From assembly GCF_000014045.1 (NCBI RefSeq), contig NC_008209.1, positions 124,001 through 188,000 of the forward strand: a DNA stretch of 64,000 bases. The letters are read 5' to 3'. The notes below the pieces were generated by a model. The model saw only the letters and a list, made by a program, of their open reading frames with translations. It did not search any database and was not told where the DNA came from. The position numbers and the translations under genes are program-made. Positions 1 through 7,857 of the stretch are shown piece by piece (positions within the stretch are counted from its first letter, which is position 1; each line of letters starts with the position of its first letter). This DNA comes from Roseobacter denitrificans OCh 114. GTDB taxonomy: Bacteria > Pseudomonadota > Alphaproteobacteria > Rhodobacterales > Rhodobacteraceae.

Positions 1-1
1 C

Positions 2-454
2 GCCCGCGATCACGTGGCCCTTGTGGCCTTTCGCGGTGAGGGGGCCGAGTTGCTGTTGCCACCCACGCGATCACTGGTGCAAACAAAGCGCCGTCTGGCC
101 AGCCTGCCCGGCGGCGGCGGCACCCCGCTGGCCGCTGGCCTGCAACAGGCCGCTCTGCTCGCGCAGCAAAGCCGCTCGAAAGGGCTGACCCCGACGGTCG
201 TCGTTCTGACGGACGGCCGTGCCAACATCGCATTGGACGGCACGCCGGATCGCACGGCAGCACAAGCCGACTCAGAACAGATGGCTCAAATCATTCAGAC
301 CCAGAACATCGCCGCATTGGTGATTGACATGTCCAAACGCCCGCAAGAGCCGCTCAGGGCTTTGTCCGCGCGGCTTGGCGCGCCATATCTTGCTCTGCCC
401 CGCGCCGATGCAGAGCGGCTTACCGGGGCCGTCAACGCAGCACTGGACGCCTAG
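2..454 (+). CDS. bchD: Magnesium chelatase subunit BchD, C-terminal fragment (5' end outside window)
   Basis: This is the C-terminal integrin I/von Willebrand A domain of the D subunit of magnesium chelatase, which with BchI and BchH inserts Mg into protoporphyrin IX. The reading frame is open to the left edge, so the gene starts upstream; the first internal GTG at 14 is not a real start. Visible MIDAS elements are the GGGGTPLAAGL stretch (metal-binding Thr) and VVVLTDGRAN (the TDG motif). BchO follows directly: its ATG is the base after the BchD stop, so the two are translationally linked. bchI would be expected upstream but is not in view. The family assignment is firm; only about 150 residues are visible. 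Confidence 0.93.
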   Translation, partial: ARDHVALVAFRGEGAELLLPPTRSLVQTKRRLASLPGGGGTPLAAGLQQAALLAQQSRSKGLTPTVVVLTDGRANIALDGTPDRTAAQADSEQMAQIIQTQNIAALVIDMSKRPQEPLRALSARLGAPYLALPRADAERLTGAVNAALDA

Positions 455-1327
455 ATGCGCTGGCCGCCGCCCAAAGACTGGCCGCACGCTGATCATTCAC
501 GACAGGTTTTCTGCCATCCGCACAGATGGCATGTTCAGGAATTCGGGGCAGGGCCGACGGTTTTGCTCTTGCACGGTGCAGGCGGCAGCACCCATTCGTT
601 TCGCGATCTCGCGACCGCATTGAGCAAAAACCACCATGTGGTGGCCATTGACCTGCCGGGACAGGGATATACGCAACTGGGTGCGCGTCACCGTTCGGGC
701 CTCGCGTCGACAACCGAGGATATCGTGGCGTTATGTGCGCAGGAGGGTTGGCAGCCTGTGGCCATCATCGGCCACTCGGCAGGCGGGGCGCTTGCCTTGC
801 GCCTGTCCGAACGTGTTTTTTCACCGCAGGAACAGACCCCCAGGGTCATCGGTATCAACCCTGCCTTGGACAACTTCAAAGGGCTCGCCGGGGTCCTGTT
901 CCCCGTTCTGGCAAAACTCTTGGCCGCGGTTCCGTTCACCGCGCAGATCTTTGCATCTGCAACCAGTTCACCGGCGCGCATTGCGGCTCTCATACGCAGC
1001 ACAGGCTCTGAACTGGACGCGCAGGGGCTATCTTATTACCAACGGTTGATCAGCAACAGGAACCACGCGGATGCCACCCTGATGATGATGGCGCAATGGT
1101 CCCTTGATGATTTGCTGCGCGACTTACCGACCATTCCCGCCCAAACGCTGTTCATTGTCGGGGACAAGGACGCCACCGTACCGCCCAGCGTGTCGGACAA
1201 GGCCGCCCAAAAACTGCAAAATGCCCGCGTCATCCATCTGGAACACCTCGGCCATCTCGCCCATGAAGAAGCCCCGGAAGAGATCGCCCGGCTCATCCTC
1301 GCCTTTCTGTCCGATCATGGCGCCTGA
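455..1327 (+). CDS. bchO: Alpha/beta hydrolase BchO, magnesium chelatase accessory protein
   Basis: BchO is an alpha/beta-hydrolase-fold protein found next to bchID in purple bacteria and assigned to the Mg-chelatase step; its exact reaction is not settled. The 290-residue product shows the oxyanion-hole motif LLHGAGG (about residues 38-44), a nucleophile elbow GHSAGG with Ser108, an acidic residue in VGDKDATVP and a C-terminal His in HLGHLAHEE, so the catalytic triad looks intact. It starts immediately after the bchD stop with no gap. The stop codon forms the first bases of a dispersed repeat element (see 1325-1416). It converges on the small gene at 1483-1716. Confidence 0.92.
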   Translation: MRWPPPKDWPHADHSRQVFCHPHRWHVQEFGAGPTVLLLHGAGGSTHSFRDLATALSKNHHVVAIDLPGQGYTQLGARHRSGLASTTEDIVALCAQEGWQPVAIIGHSAGGALALRLSERVFSPQEQTPRVIGINPALDNFKGLAGVLFPVLAKLLAAVPFTAQIFASATSSPARIAALIRSTGSELDAQGLSYYQRLISNRNHADATLMMMAQWSLDDLLRDLPTIPAQTLFIVGDKDATVPPSVSDKAAQKLQNARVIHLEHLGHLAHEEAPEEIARLILAFLSDHGA

Positions 1328-1416
1328 CGAAAAACCAGACACATCATGTACCACCTCACGCGTTGATGTCCTTGCCCCCGGGAAGCGGTGGGTGATGCCG
1401 GTGTTTGGCGTCAAGG
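1325..1416 (+). repeat. Diverged copy of the dispersed intergenic repeat (copy D)
   Basis: From the bchO stop codon onward the sequence aligns with the copy at 24364: about 33 of the first 45 positions match, including TGACGAAA, ACATCA and ACGCGTTGA, followed by a shared AGCG and GTGAT pattern and a final GTCAAGG. It lies between the convergent genes bchO and the 77-residue membrane protein. It is the most diverged of the four copies. Confidence 0.5.
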
Positions 1417-1482
1417 AATATCGAAAAAGAGAGGCCGCGAACAGGTGATGCAGGATGAACTCGAAACGCTTCAGGCGCGTGG

Positions 1483-1716
1483 TCACCCCCAGCGCACGAG
1501 ACCGAGGATCGCGGAGCCACCGTAGAAGGCTTGCAGCATCAGGAAGGTCCAGCGCCGGTCGATCACCGCCCAGGCTGCAAAGAGACTGGCGGAGATCAGC
1601 AACAGTGAAAACCCAAGGATTTCGTTGCCCGTATTCGAGGCGATCAGCACGGCATAGACCATCGCAGACAAAGACCCCGTGATTTCGAAGAGAGACGTGA
1701 GTTTTCGATTGTCCAT
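1483..1716 (-). CDS. Small predicted membrane protein, function unknown
   Basis: This is a 77-residue, strongly hydrophobic protein with about three membrane helices (roughly residues 7-29, 33-52 and 57-75) and a short charged start, MDNRKLTS. I do not recognise a named family. It lies downstream of cycA on the same strand, but the cycA terminator (1864-1897) and a 203-bp gap separate them, so it is probably a separate transcript or a weak read-through product. No strong Shine-Dalgarno sequence precedes the ATG. Its placement between bchO and cycA at the edge of the cluster suggests, but does not show, a link to photosynthesis. The composition is clearly protein-like. Confidence 0.65.
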   Translation of the reverse strand: MDNRKLTSLFEITGSLSAMVYAVLIASNTGNEILGFSLLLISASLFAAWAVIDRRWTFLMLQAFYGGSAILGLVRWG

Positions 1717-1863
1717 CCGGTGGCCTGCTTTTCAATGTCGGGCGTATATTGTCGCTGAACGGTTGGGGAAGGCAACGGCTATTTGACGGGGCATGTCGGT
1801 CCCGGCTGGCGCACAAGGCGAGCGGCGTTTTCCGCTGGAAGCCTGCTTCGTGCGGGGTCTGCC

Positions 1864-1897
1864 AAAACAAAAACGCCGCCCCGCGATAGGACGGCGT
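1864..1897 (-). terminator. Rho-independent terminator after cycA
   Basis: On the minus strand the sequence reads ACGCCGTCC, a loop TATCGCG, then GGGCGGCGT followed by TTTTTGTTTT. This is a 9-bp GC-rich stem with one G-T wobble and a U-tract, a textbook intrinsic terminator. It sits just after the cycA stop and closes the long minus-strand photosynthesis superoperon. Confidence 0.88.
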
Positions 1898-1919
1898 CTT
1901 CGGTTCAGTTTGTCGGCTA

Positions 1920-2339
1920 TCAGCTTGAGCTGCCGGACACCGATGCGAGGTAGGCCGCGATGTCTTCGCCGCCGCTTCTCAGCTTATATGCCATTTTGGA
2001 TTTCGCTTTGGAATCGTCCAGATAGGCGCGCAGGAACGCACGCGGATCGGTGACGTATTCCACAAAGTTGTCCGCATCCCAGACCAAGCCGGCTTCACCG
2101 GCGGCAACAAGGTCGTCGCCGTATCTGAAGTCCGCAGTGCCCGCCTGACGACCCAAGACCCCATAGAGGTTCGGGCCGGTCCGGCCGCCCTTCACGATTT
2201 CTTCGCCGGCGTCGGAAACGATCTGGTGGCAGGACTTGCATTTGTTGAATGCTTTTTCACCTGCTTCGATGTCACCTTCGGCGAATACCGGAGCTGCCGA
2301 GAATGTCATTGCGAGTACTACTGCTAAAGTTCGTGTCAT
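1920..2339 (-). CDS. cycA: Soluble cytochrome c (c2/c551 type), photosynthetic electron donor
   Basis: The 139-residue class I c-type cytochrome has a signal peptide (residues 1-20, cut after VFA), a CKSCH haem-attachment motif with Cys34, Cys37 and His38, and a likely axial Met at about 116 in KSKMAYKL. It would act in the periplasm, carrying electrons from the bc1 complex to the photosynthetic reaction centre or to an oxidase. It is the last gene of the minus-strand photosynthesis run, 73 bp after hemA, with an AGGAG ribosome site and a terminator behind. A weak promoter-like pair (TTGACT, 15-bp spacer, TAGGAT) lies in the gap to hemA, so it may also be transcribed alone. Confidence 0.9.
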   Translation of the reverse strand: MTRTLAVVLAMTFSAAPVFAEGDIEAGEKAFNKCKSCHQIVSDAGEEIVKGGRTGPNLYGVLGRQAGTADFRYGDDLVAAGEAGLVWDADNFVEYVTDPRAFLRAYLDDSKAKSKMAYKLRSGGEDIAAYLASVSGSSS

Positions 2340-2412
2340 CGTTATCTCCTAGGTTGCTGGCCATACATCCTAGGACTTACGGGCAAGAGTCAACACTCAC
2401 AACCCAGCAATA

Positions 2413-3627
2413 TTACGCGACGGCATGTGAAATGGCGCATTGTTTCCACAGTTCCTTGAGCGCCAGCACCAGATGTTCGATATCCTCGATGCTGTGCAGC
2501 GGCCCCGGCGTGAAGCGCAGCCGTTCCGTGCCTTTGGGAACGGTGGGATAGTTGATGGGCTGCACGTAAATCCCGTATTGCTGCATCAGGTAATCCGCGA
2601 TCATGCGGCATTTCACCGGATCACCGATCATGACCGGAATGATATGGCTGGGGTTTTCCAGATGCGGGATGCCTTCCATGTCCAGACGCTTGCGCAGATA
2701 TGCCACACGCTCCTGTTGCAGTTTGCGTTCCTGATCCGATTGCTTGAGGTGGCGGATCGACGCCTGCGCCGCAGTGGCAACCGCCGGAGGCAGGGCGGTC
2801 GTAAAGATGAAGCCGGAGGCAAAGGAGCGGATGAAGTCGCACATCGCCTCTGAGCCGGTGATATAGCCGCCCACGACGCCGTAGGCTTTGCCCAGCGTGC
2901 CTTCGATCAGGGTGATGCGGTCCTGCAACCCCTCGCGTTCCGAGATGCCACCGCCGCGGGGTCCATAAAGGCCAACAGCGTGGACCTCATCAAGATAGGT
3001 CATGGCACCATGCTTTTCGGCCACTTCCACGATCTCTTTCATGGGGCAGATGTCGCCATCCATGGAATAGACCGATTCAAAGGCGACGATCTTGGGGCAA
3101 TTGGCAGGCAGGGCGGAAAGCTTGCGGTCGAGGTCTTCGGGATCGTTATGTTTCCACAAAACCTTGTTGGCGCGCGAATGGCGGATGCCTTCGATCATGG
3201 AGGCATGGTTCAATTCGTCCGACAGGATCACCGCATCGTGCAGGCGGCTGCCCAGCGTGGACAGGGCCGCCCAGTTGGAGACATAGCCGGAGGTAAAGAG
3301 CAGCGCGTCATCCTTGTGGTGCAGATCAGCGAGTTCGGCTTCGAGCAGCTTGTGGGCGTGGTTGGTGCCCGAGATGTTGCGCGTGCCACCGGCACCTGCG
3401 CCGTAGGCGTCGATGGCGCCTTTCATGGCGTTGATCACGGTGGGGTGTTGCCCCATGCCGAGGTAGTCATTGGAACACCAGACGGTCACTTGATCGGGGC
3501 TGTCTTCGTTATGGCATTTGGCTTGCGGGAATTTCCCGGCCTGCCGTTCAAGTTCCGCGAAGATACGATAGTTGCCATCTTCTTTGAGTGTATCCAGCTG
3601 CGCTTGGAACAGTGCATCAAAGTCCAT
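2413..3627 (-). CDS. hemA: 5-aminolevulinate synthase
   Basis: This PLP enzyme condenses glycine and succinyl-CoA to 5-aminolevulinate, the first step of tetrapyrrole (haem and bacteriochlorophyll) synthesis in alphaproteobacteria. The 404-residue length is typical. The catalytic Lys247 lies in EGTLGKAYG, the PLP-contacting Asp213 in YLDEVHAVG, and the conserved start CSNDYLGMG is present. The ATG is preceded by GGGGGAC and overlaps the 3' end of puhE by 11 bp, so hemA is translationally coupled to the reaction-centre assembly genes. Carrying hemA inside the photosynthesis superoperon ties precursor supply to pigment synthesis; a second ALA synthase elsewhere in the genome is possible. Confidence 0.96.
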   Translation of the reverse strand: MDFDALFQAQLDTLKEDGNYRIFAELERQAGKFPQAKCHNEDSPDQVTVWCSNDYLGMGQHPTVINAMKGAIDAYGAGAGGTRNISGTNHAHKLLEAELADLHHKDDALLFTSGYVSNWAALSTLGSRLHDAVILSDELNHASMIEGIRHSRANKVLWKHNDPEDLDRKLSALPANCPKIVAFESVYSMDGDICPMKEIVEVAEKHGAMTYLDEVHAVGLYGPRGGGISEREGLQDRITLIEGTLGKAYGVVGGYITGSEAMCDFIRSFASGFIFTTALPPAVATAAQASIRHLKQSDQERKLQQERVAYLRKRLDMEGIPHLENPSHIIPVMIGDPVKCRMIADYLMQQYGIYVQPINYPTVPKGTERLRFTPGPLHSIEDIEHLVLALKELWKQCAISHAVA

Positions 3628-4438
3628 GATGTCCCCCTTTTAGTGTCGTTGCTTTTGGTGTTGGCTGCTTTGGGGCGGGTAACATCCACCGCCAGAGCTT
3701 TTCGTCCGGGATCGGCAAAACCATCACCCAGTGTTCAAGAAGTGCGAGCGCCGTGATGACGCTCAGCAGGGCAAAGCCGATGATCTGGCCTTGGGTCTCG
3801 GCCCCGTGCATCCGCTCCAGCCAGCAGGCGGCGGCGAAGGTCAGGGCAGAAACGGAGATCGGAAACAACCAGTTGAGCGGTCTGATCCGGAAGTAGGTCG
3901 CAAGATGCGCAAGCGCGTTCGGCAGAAAATCCACGTTGATCCGAGGCACACCCCAGAACAGGTTCAGTTTTGCCGAGATACGGGCGAAAAACAGCACCGC
4001 AAAGGTCCATGTGGCGAATTTATTGCCCGCCATCATGTTCCATTCCACCAGAAACATGCTGATCAGCGTGAATACCAGCAGCATTTCGTGATAGGCCAAT
4101 GTGCCCCAGGCGCGGATGAAGCGTTCCCATTCGGGTGTGTTCGGTGGCAGGGGGTAGGTGTTTGGGCCGGTGATGACGCCCGTCAGGAACGCCAGTTCGA
4201 TCCAGCCCCAGATCGCCAGTGCGGAGAGGAACGCCAGAACCGCGCCCTGTGCCGACATATCGTCCAGAGTGCTCCAGAACCCGAATATCCCGAGGGCCAG
4301 CATGGGCAGGCCCCAGAGCGTGGCAAGCGTGCCTGCATTGCCGCCTCTACGGTCCGCCACCTTGACCACCCACAGGATCGCGCCGGTGGAAAACCACCAC
4401 ACAAAGAGGGCAAGAAGGGAGGCGGACCAGATGCTCAT
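3617..4438 (-). CDS. puhE: Photosynthetic complex assembly protein PuhE
   Basis: PuhE is an integral membrane protein encoded downstream of puhABC in purple bacteria and needed for normal reaction-centre/LH1 assembly and bacteriochlorophyll regulation. This 273-residue product begins [19 protein letters not shown] and has about seven hydrophobic segments, matching the family's usual length and layout. It starts one base after the acsF stop region and its 3' end overlaps hemA by 11 bp, so it belongs to the same transcript. The assignment rests on the protein pattern plus the puhC-acsF-puhE-hemA context. Confidence 0.88.
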   Translation of the reverse strand: MSIWSASLLALFVWWFSTGAILWVVKVADRRGGNAGTLATLWGLPMLALGIFGFWSTLDDMSAQGAVLAFLSALAIWGWIELAFLTGVITGPNTYPLPPNTPEWERFIRAWGTLAYHEMLLVFTLISMFLVEWNMMAGNKFATWTFAVLFFARISAKLNLFWGVPRINVDFLPNALAHLATYFRIRPLNWLFPISVSALTFAAACWLERMHGAETQGQIIGFALLSVITALALLEHWVMVLPIPDEKLWRWMLPAPKQPTPKATTLKGGHHGL

Positions 4439-4439
4439 T

Positions 4440-5555
4440 TCAGTAGGCAGGCCGCATGAGGGTCTCGGTTGGGACCTTGTGCTTTTTCGCCGGGATCGTG
4501 ATCAGCGAGATGAACGCACTGACCGCACGGGCCTGTGCCCCGATCTTGGCAAAGAACTTGCCGTTCTGCGTGGCCTCGGCGAGATCCGCGTTGGCTTTTT
4601 GCATTTTCTCAAGGCCGCGCTGCCAGCGGGGGTGTTCGATGTCCAGCGTGATCGGATAGATCTGCTTGGTCAGCTCGGAAGTCTTGGTAAAGACCTCATG
4701 GGCGTACCAATCCGGGTCCACGCCAAGGGCCTTGTGAAAGGCCGGGCGCTGGTGATCGCGCACATACATCGTGGAATAAACCGCCGTGAGGAAGAACTTG
4801 ATCCAGAGCACGTTCTTGCCGCTGGTCAGTTTGGGGTCGGTTTTCATCAGCAGGGCAAAGGCTTCGCCGTGGCTGAATTCATCGTTGCACCATTCCTCGA
4901 ACCACTTGAAGATCGGATGGAAGCGGTGCTCGGGATGCTTTTCCAGATGGCGGAAAATCGTGATGTAGCGCGCATATCCGATCTTTTCGCTGAGATACGT
5001 GGCGTAATAGATGAACTTGGGGCGGAAGTAGGTGTATTTCTTCTTCTGCGTCAGAAACCCGAGGTTCACGGCAACGCCTGCTTCGCGCAGAGCGTCGTTG
5101 ATAAAACCGGCATGGCGGGCCTCATCCCTCGCCATCAGCTGGAACAGCTGCGTGATGTCCTTGTTGTTGCCGCGGCGCTTCATCTCTTTGTAGAGCACGC
5201 AGCCCGAGAATTCAGCCGTGCAGGAGCTGATCAGGAAATCGAGGAATTCCTTTTTCAGCGTCGGCTCCATGTTTTCCCAGTCAACATGGTCCCAGTCTTC
5301 ATTCTTTTTGAAGTGGCCCTTGTTGGGGTCGGACACCATCTGCGCGATCAGCTTGTCCCAGTCCTCGCGTACCGAGGACACATCAATCGCGTCCAGTTCA
5401 TCAAAGTCGGTGGTGTAAAAGCGCGGCGTCAGCAGCGTGTTCTGCATCGCGACTTCGGTGGCGCTTTCGCTGTCCACGACGGATTGCGCTTCCTGCAGCT
5501 TCAGGCTTTCTTCGGCGTCGGTGATTTCGGATGTGTGTTTAACTGGGGCGTTCAC
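4440..5555 (-). CDS. acsF: Mg-protoporphyrin IX monomethyl ester oxidative cyclase (aerobic)
   Basis: AcsF is the O2-dependent diiron cyclase that forms ring E, turning Mg-protoporphyrin monomethyl ester into divinyl protochlorophyllide. The 371-residue product is ferritin-like, with metal ligand motifs TAEFSG (Glu115), DEARHAG (Glu145, His148) and NDEFSHGE (about Glu226, His229). The start is a GTG overlapping the stop of the upstream 98-residue gene (GTGA), implying coupled translation. Presence of acsF, with no O2-independent bchE in the window, fits an obligately aerobic anoxygenic phototroph. bchE could still lie elsewhere. Confidence 0.96.
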   Translation of the reverse strand: MNAPVKHTSEITDAEESLKLQEAQSVVDSESATEVAMQNTLLTPRFYTTDFDELDAIDVSSVREDWDKLIAQMVSDPNKGHFKKNEDWDHVDWENMEPTLKKEFLDFLISSCTAEFSGCVLYKEMKRRGNNKDITQLFQLMARDEARHAGFINDALREAGVAVNLGFLTQKKKYTYFRPKFIYYATYLSEKIGYARYITIFRHLEKHPEHRFHPIFKWFEEWCNDEFSHGEAFALLMKTDPKLTSGKNVLWIKFFLTAVYSTMYVRDHQRPAFHKALGVDPDWYAHEVFTKTSELTKQIYPITLDIEHPRWQRGLEKMQKANADLAEATQNGKFFAKIGAQARAVSAFISLITIPAKKHKVPTETLMRPAY

Positions 5556-5848
5556 AGCTTGACCTCCTCAGAGAATGAAAATTCGCAAAGCTCCATGACC
5601 TCGAAATCGCCGGTGAGCCGGGTCCAGAGGCGTTCGAGCTTGCTGGCGCGGATGATCGTGGCTTCGCGGTCTTCAGAGATCACTTCTCCGAAGGGGGCCA
5701 TGATTTCGCCGCCATGGACCTGCACTTCGTCGCCGGGGTAGATCACGGCCCCGTTGTTGAATCGCACATGCGCATGCAGGCTTTCGAATTTGTGGCTGAT
5801 TTCAACTGTGCAGGGGGCACGCTCGAAATCCTTTGTCAGTAGTCCCAT
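5552..5848 (-). CDS. Conserved small soluble protein of the photosynthesis cluster, function unknown
   Basis: This 98-residue protein (MGLLTKDFERAPC...) has no signal peptide or membrane segment. I place the start at 5848 because GGAAG lies about 8 bases upstream and longer in-frame starts run into puhC. It is acidic at its C-terminus (EFSFSEEVKL) and its core is beta-rich, with IYPGDEVQVHGGEI suggesting a small barrel. It sits between puhC and acsF and its stop overlaps the acsF GTG by 4 bases, so it is probably made in step with the cyclase. I recall similar small ORFs next to acsF in other alphaproteobacterial clusters, but give no function. A partner or stabiliser of AcsF is an inference from position only. 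Confidence 0.8.
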   Translation of the reverse strand: MGLLTKDFERAPCTVEISHKFESLHAHVRFNNGAVIYPGDEVQVHGGEIMAPFGEVISEDREATIIRASKLERLWTRLTGDFEVMELCEFSFSEEVKL

Positions 5849-5868
5849 GAGGTGGCTTCCTTTCTGGG

Positions 5869-6336
5869 TTAGGGTTTGTCCAGCAACCTGGCGAAGGTGC
5901 GGGAGTTGGTGGCGCCAAAGCCCATAAGCTCGGCTGACCATCCGGTGACGGGGTCCGTGATCGAAAGGCGGTTGCCTTCCCGTAATTGTAGAAGAATGGG
6001 TGCCGACATGTCGATACCGCTCTTGCCGCGTTCGCGGGCGATCACGCGTTCAATTCCGGCGACGAACCCGCCGTTCTGCGGCGTGAAATCGGCCAGCAGC
6101 GTGCCGTGTTCATCGAGCACACGCGCAGCACCCGAGGCATCCCCGGACAGATAAATCGCGCGCTCGCTCAGCAGGGCACCCACGGGCGGCTGGCTGTCGG
6201 GCGCACGGCCGGTCAGGGTCGCGACAGTGACGATGCCCAGAATGGTCAGGACCAGTCCGAACATGATGCGCACCATGATGCGCGGGACGAGGTCTTCTTC
6301 CTTGGCGTGGATACGGGGTTGGGTGTGTGTGGCCAT
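5869..6336 (-). CDS. puhC: Photosynthetic complex assembly protein PuhC
   Basis: PuhC is a single-span membrane protein that helps assemble or organise the RC-LH1 complex. The 155-residue product has a charged N-terminus, one membrane helix (about residues 20-42, IMVRIMFGLVLTILGIVTVA) and a periplasmic domain containing LSGDASGAARVLDEHG and the ITDPVTGWSAELMGFGATN region typical of the family. A GGAG site overlapping the puhB stop precedes its ATG. It lies between puhB and the 98-residue gene in the canonical puhA-B-C order. Confidence 0.92.
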   Translation of the reverse strand: MATHTQPRIHAKEEDLVPRIMVRIMFGLVLTILGIVTVATLTGRAPDSQPPVGALLSERAIYLSGDASGAARVLDEHGTLLADFTPQNGGFVAGIERVIARERGKSGIDMSAPILLQLREGNRLSITDPVTGWSAELMGFGATNSRTFARLLDKP

Positions 6337-6341
6337 CTGCT

Positions 6342-6980
6342 TTACTCCGCTGCGACGGCCTGGGCCGCTTGGGGCCGGGCACGGGTGACAGTGGGGACAG
6401 AGACGCGCGCCTCTGCGGCCTCCGACAGCAGCCGCGCGACACGCTCCGCATCCGGGATGCAGCGCAGGGCAGGCTGTGCTTCGCGGAAATGCCAGGGGCG
6501 CACATGCGGCCAGCAGGTCAGGTAGGACAGGCGTGTTTCACCGATGGTTTCAAGCGCGATCGTGCCTGTTTTGCCCGGGCGCAGATCCAGCATCGCATTG
6601 CCGACCTGGGTGTAGGGGATGTTCAGGGTCACATTCAGGGCCGCGCCGATGCGCATGGCGACACGCGCATCGGTGACGGTGTAGACGGTGGCGCGCGCCT
6701 GGGCGACGGCCACCAGTGTCAGCATGCCACAGGTCACAAGGCCCAGTAGCAGAAAGGGCACTGCCGCACCGATTGCCTGACCCAATGGCAAAAGATCCAG
6801 TTGTGAGACGAACCGCCAGAGAGCCAGCAGGATGAAGTACCCCGCGACCCATTTCACGTTCAGAGATTCCACCGCGAGACGCCACCAATCGGGACGGCCT
6901 TGCCAGAGGATATTCTCGCCCTTGGGGGGCTTGGCGGGGAGCCCCTCAACGGGCTCTATTTCAAAATCGTCATGAGACAT
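6342..6980 (-). CDS. puhB: Photosynthetic complex assembly protein PuhB
   Basis: PuhB is a PH-domain-like membrane protein required for efficient reaction-centre assembly. The 212-residue product opens with MSHDDFEIEPVEGLPAKPPKG and ILWQGRPDWW, has about three membrane helices (roughly 48-65, 74-110) and a C-terminal cytoplasmic part with YTVTDARVAMRIG, matching the family. The ATG at 6980 follows AAGGAG with 9-base spacing. An 87-bp gap to puhA contains a strong hairpin (7017-7050), which may lower PuhB/PuhC output relative to the stoichiometric H subunit. Confidence 0.92.
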   Translation of the reverse strand: MSHDDFEIEPVEGLPAKPPKGENILWQGRPDWWRLAVESLNVKWVAGYFILLALWRFVSQLDLLPLGQAIGAAVPFLLLGLVTCGMLTLVAVAQARATVYTVTDARVAMRIGAALNVTLNIPYTQVGNAMLDLRPGKTGTIALETIGETRLSYLTCWPHVRPWHFREAQPALRCIPDAERVARLLSEAAEARVSVPTVTRARPQAAQAVAAE

Positions 6981-7016
6981 GGCGAGTATCTCCTTGGTTG
7001 TGGTTTTGACTTGGGT

Positions 7017-7050
7017 GCGCCCCGGCGGGGTAATGGTCCCGCAGGGGCGC
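7017..7050 (-). other. Strong intercistronic stem-loop between puhA and puhB
   Basis: Two nested arms, GCGCCCC with GGGGCGC and GCGGG with CCCGC, are separated by one T-C mismatch and enclose an 8-base loop. The 12 paired positions are almost all G-C. No U-tract follows, so it looks like an mRNA-processing or stabilising hairpin rather than a terminator. The puf operon of purple bacteria uses a comparable intercistronic hairpin to set subunit ratios; extending that to puhA is inference. Confidence 0.75.
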
Positions 7051-7067
7051 GCGTGGCGGTGGGTTCG

Positions 7068-7835
7068 TCAGAGTTTGGGTTCCTGACGGGTGCCGGCATA
7101 GAGCTTGCCGCCCCCGTAGTAGCCCGCGATCTTGTCTTCCTCGAGCAGGGTGATCTGACGTGGTGAGGCAATCGTCGGCACATTGGCAAAGTGTTCGCCG
7201 TAAAGCGCCGCGATGTTGACGCGGTTCGACTTGATGTTGGCGAATGTCATCGGCACCAGACGGGTGCCTGAACCCCATTTGCCTTCCAGTTCGAACTCAA
7301 GGAAACGGACCAGCTGTTCCGGTTCATCAATCCACATATCGGTAATCTTGCCGACGATTTCCTTGTCACCTGACATCACGGGCAGGCCACGCGGGTCACG
7401 CCCGGCGGAGACGATAAAGCCTTCAGCGGCGGACATGGGCACGATTTTGGGATGCCCGTGACCGTCCAGTTCCGGCGCGTCGCGGCGCGGCGCCCAGGAG
7501 GCCGGACCAACACCATCCAGCATCGGATCGCCCGTGGGTTCCAGCGGAAAGCCATTGCCGGGTCCGGTGCGTTTCAGCGCGATGTCGGCACGTTCCGGTG
7601 TCTGCCCGCTTGGCACGGTAACCTCACCGCGCCCGTGGGGCAGTTTGAAGGTCTTGTCCGAGGGCACGGGCCACATGCTGGGGTTGGATGAAGGGTTGCC
7701 CTCATCGTCTTCGAGCGGGTAGCCTTCGCGCATGTTTTCGCGCTGGATATAGATGATGAGGCCAGCAAAGAAGATATAGAAGAGCCAGAGAGACAAGCTC
7801 GCCAGATCGAATTCGCCAAAGAACGCTGCAGTCAT
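7068..7835 (-). CDS. puhA: Photosynthetic reaction centre H subunit
   Basis: PuhA caps the cytoplasmic side of the type II reaction centre. The 255-residue product has the N-terminal membrane helix (about residues 11-31, [21 protein letters not shown]) and a large cytoplasmic PRC-barrel domain containing [20 protein letters not shown] and the [19 protein letters not shown] region. I chose the ATG at 7835, which follows AGGAGG, over a longer in-frame start; [14 protein letters not shown] is the expected N-terminus. It lies 22 bp after lhaA, in the conserved lhaA-puhA order. Confidence 0.97.
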   Translation of the reverse strand: MTAAFFGEFDLASLSLWLFYIFFAGLIIYIQRENMREGYPLEDDEGNPSSNPSMWPVPSDKTFKLPHGRGEVTVPSGQTPERADIALKRTGPGNGFPLEPTGDPMLDGVGPASWAPRRDAPELDGHGHPKIVPMSAAEGFIVSAGRDPRGLPVMSGDKEIVGKITDMWIDEPEQLVRFLEFELEGKWGSGTRLVPMTFANIKSNRVNIAALYGEHFANVPTIASPRQITLLEEDKIAGYYGGGKLYAGTRQEPKL

Positions 7836-7857
7836 GTCGTTTCCTCCTGAAACGGGG

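Noticed and set aside
2340..2412. Promoter for cycA alone
   Set aside because: TTGACT and TAGGAT are separated by only 15 bases, and the gene follows hemA on the same strand; not strong enough to list.
4158..5741. Open + strand frame of 527 codons
   Set aside because: It is antisense to acsF and neighbours, has no ribosome site and shows no domain pattern.
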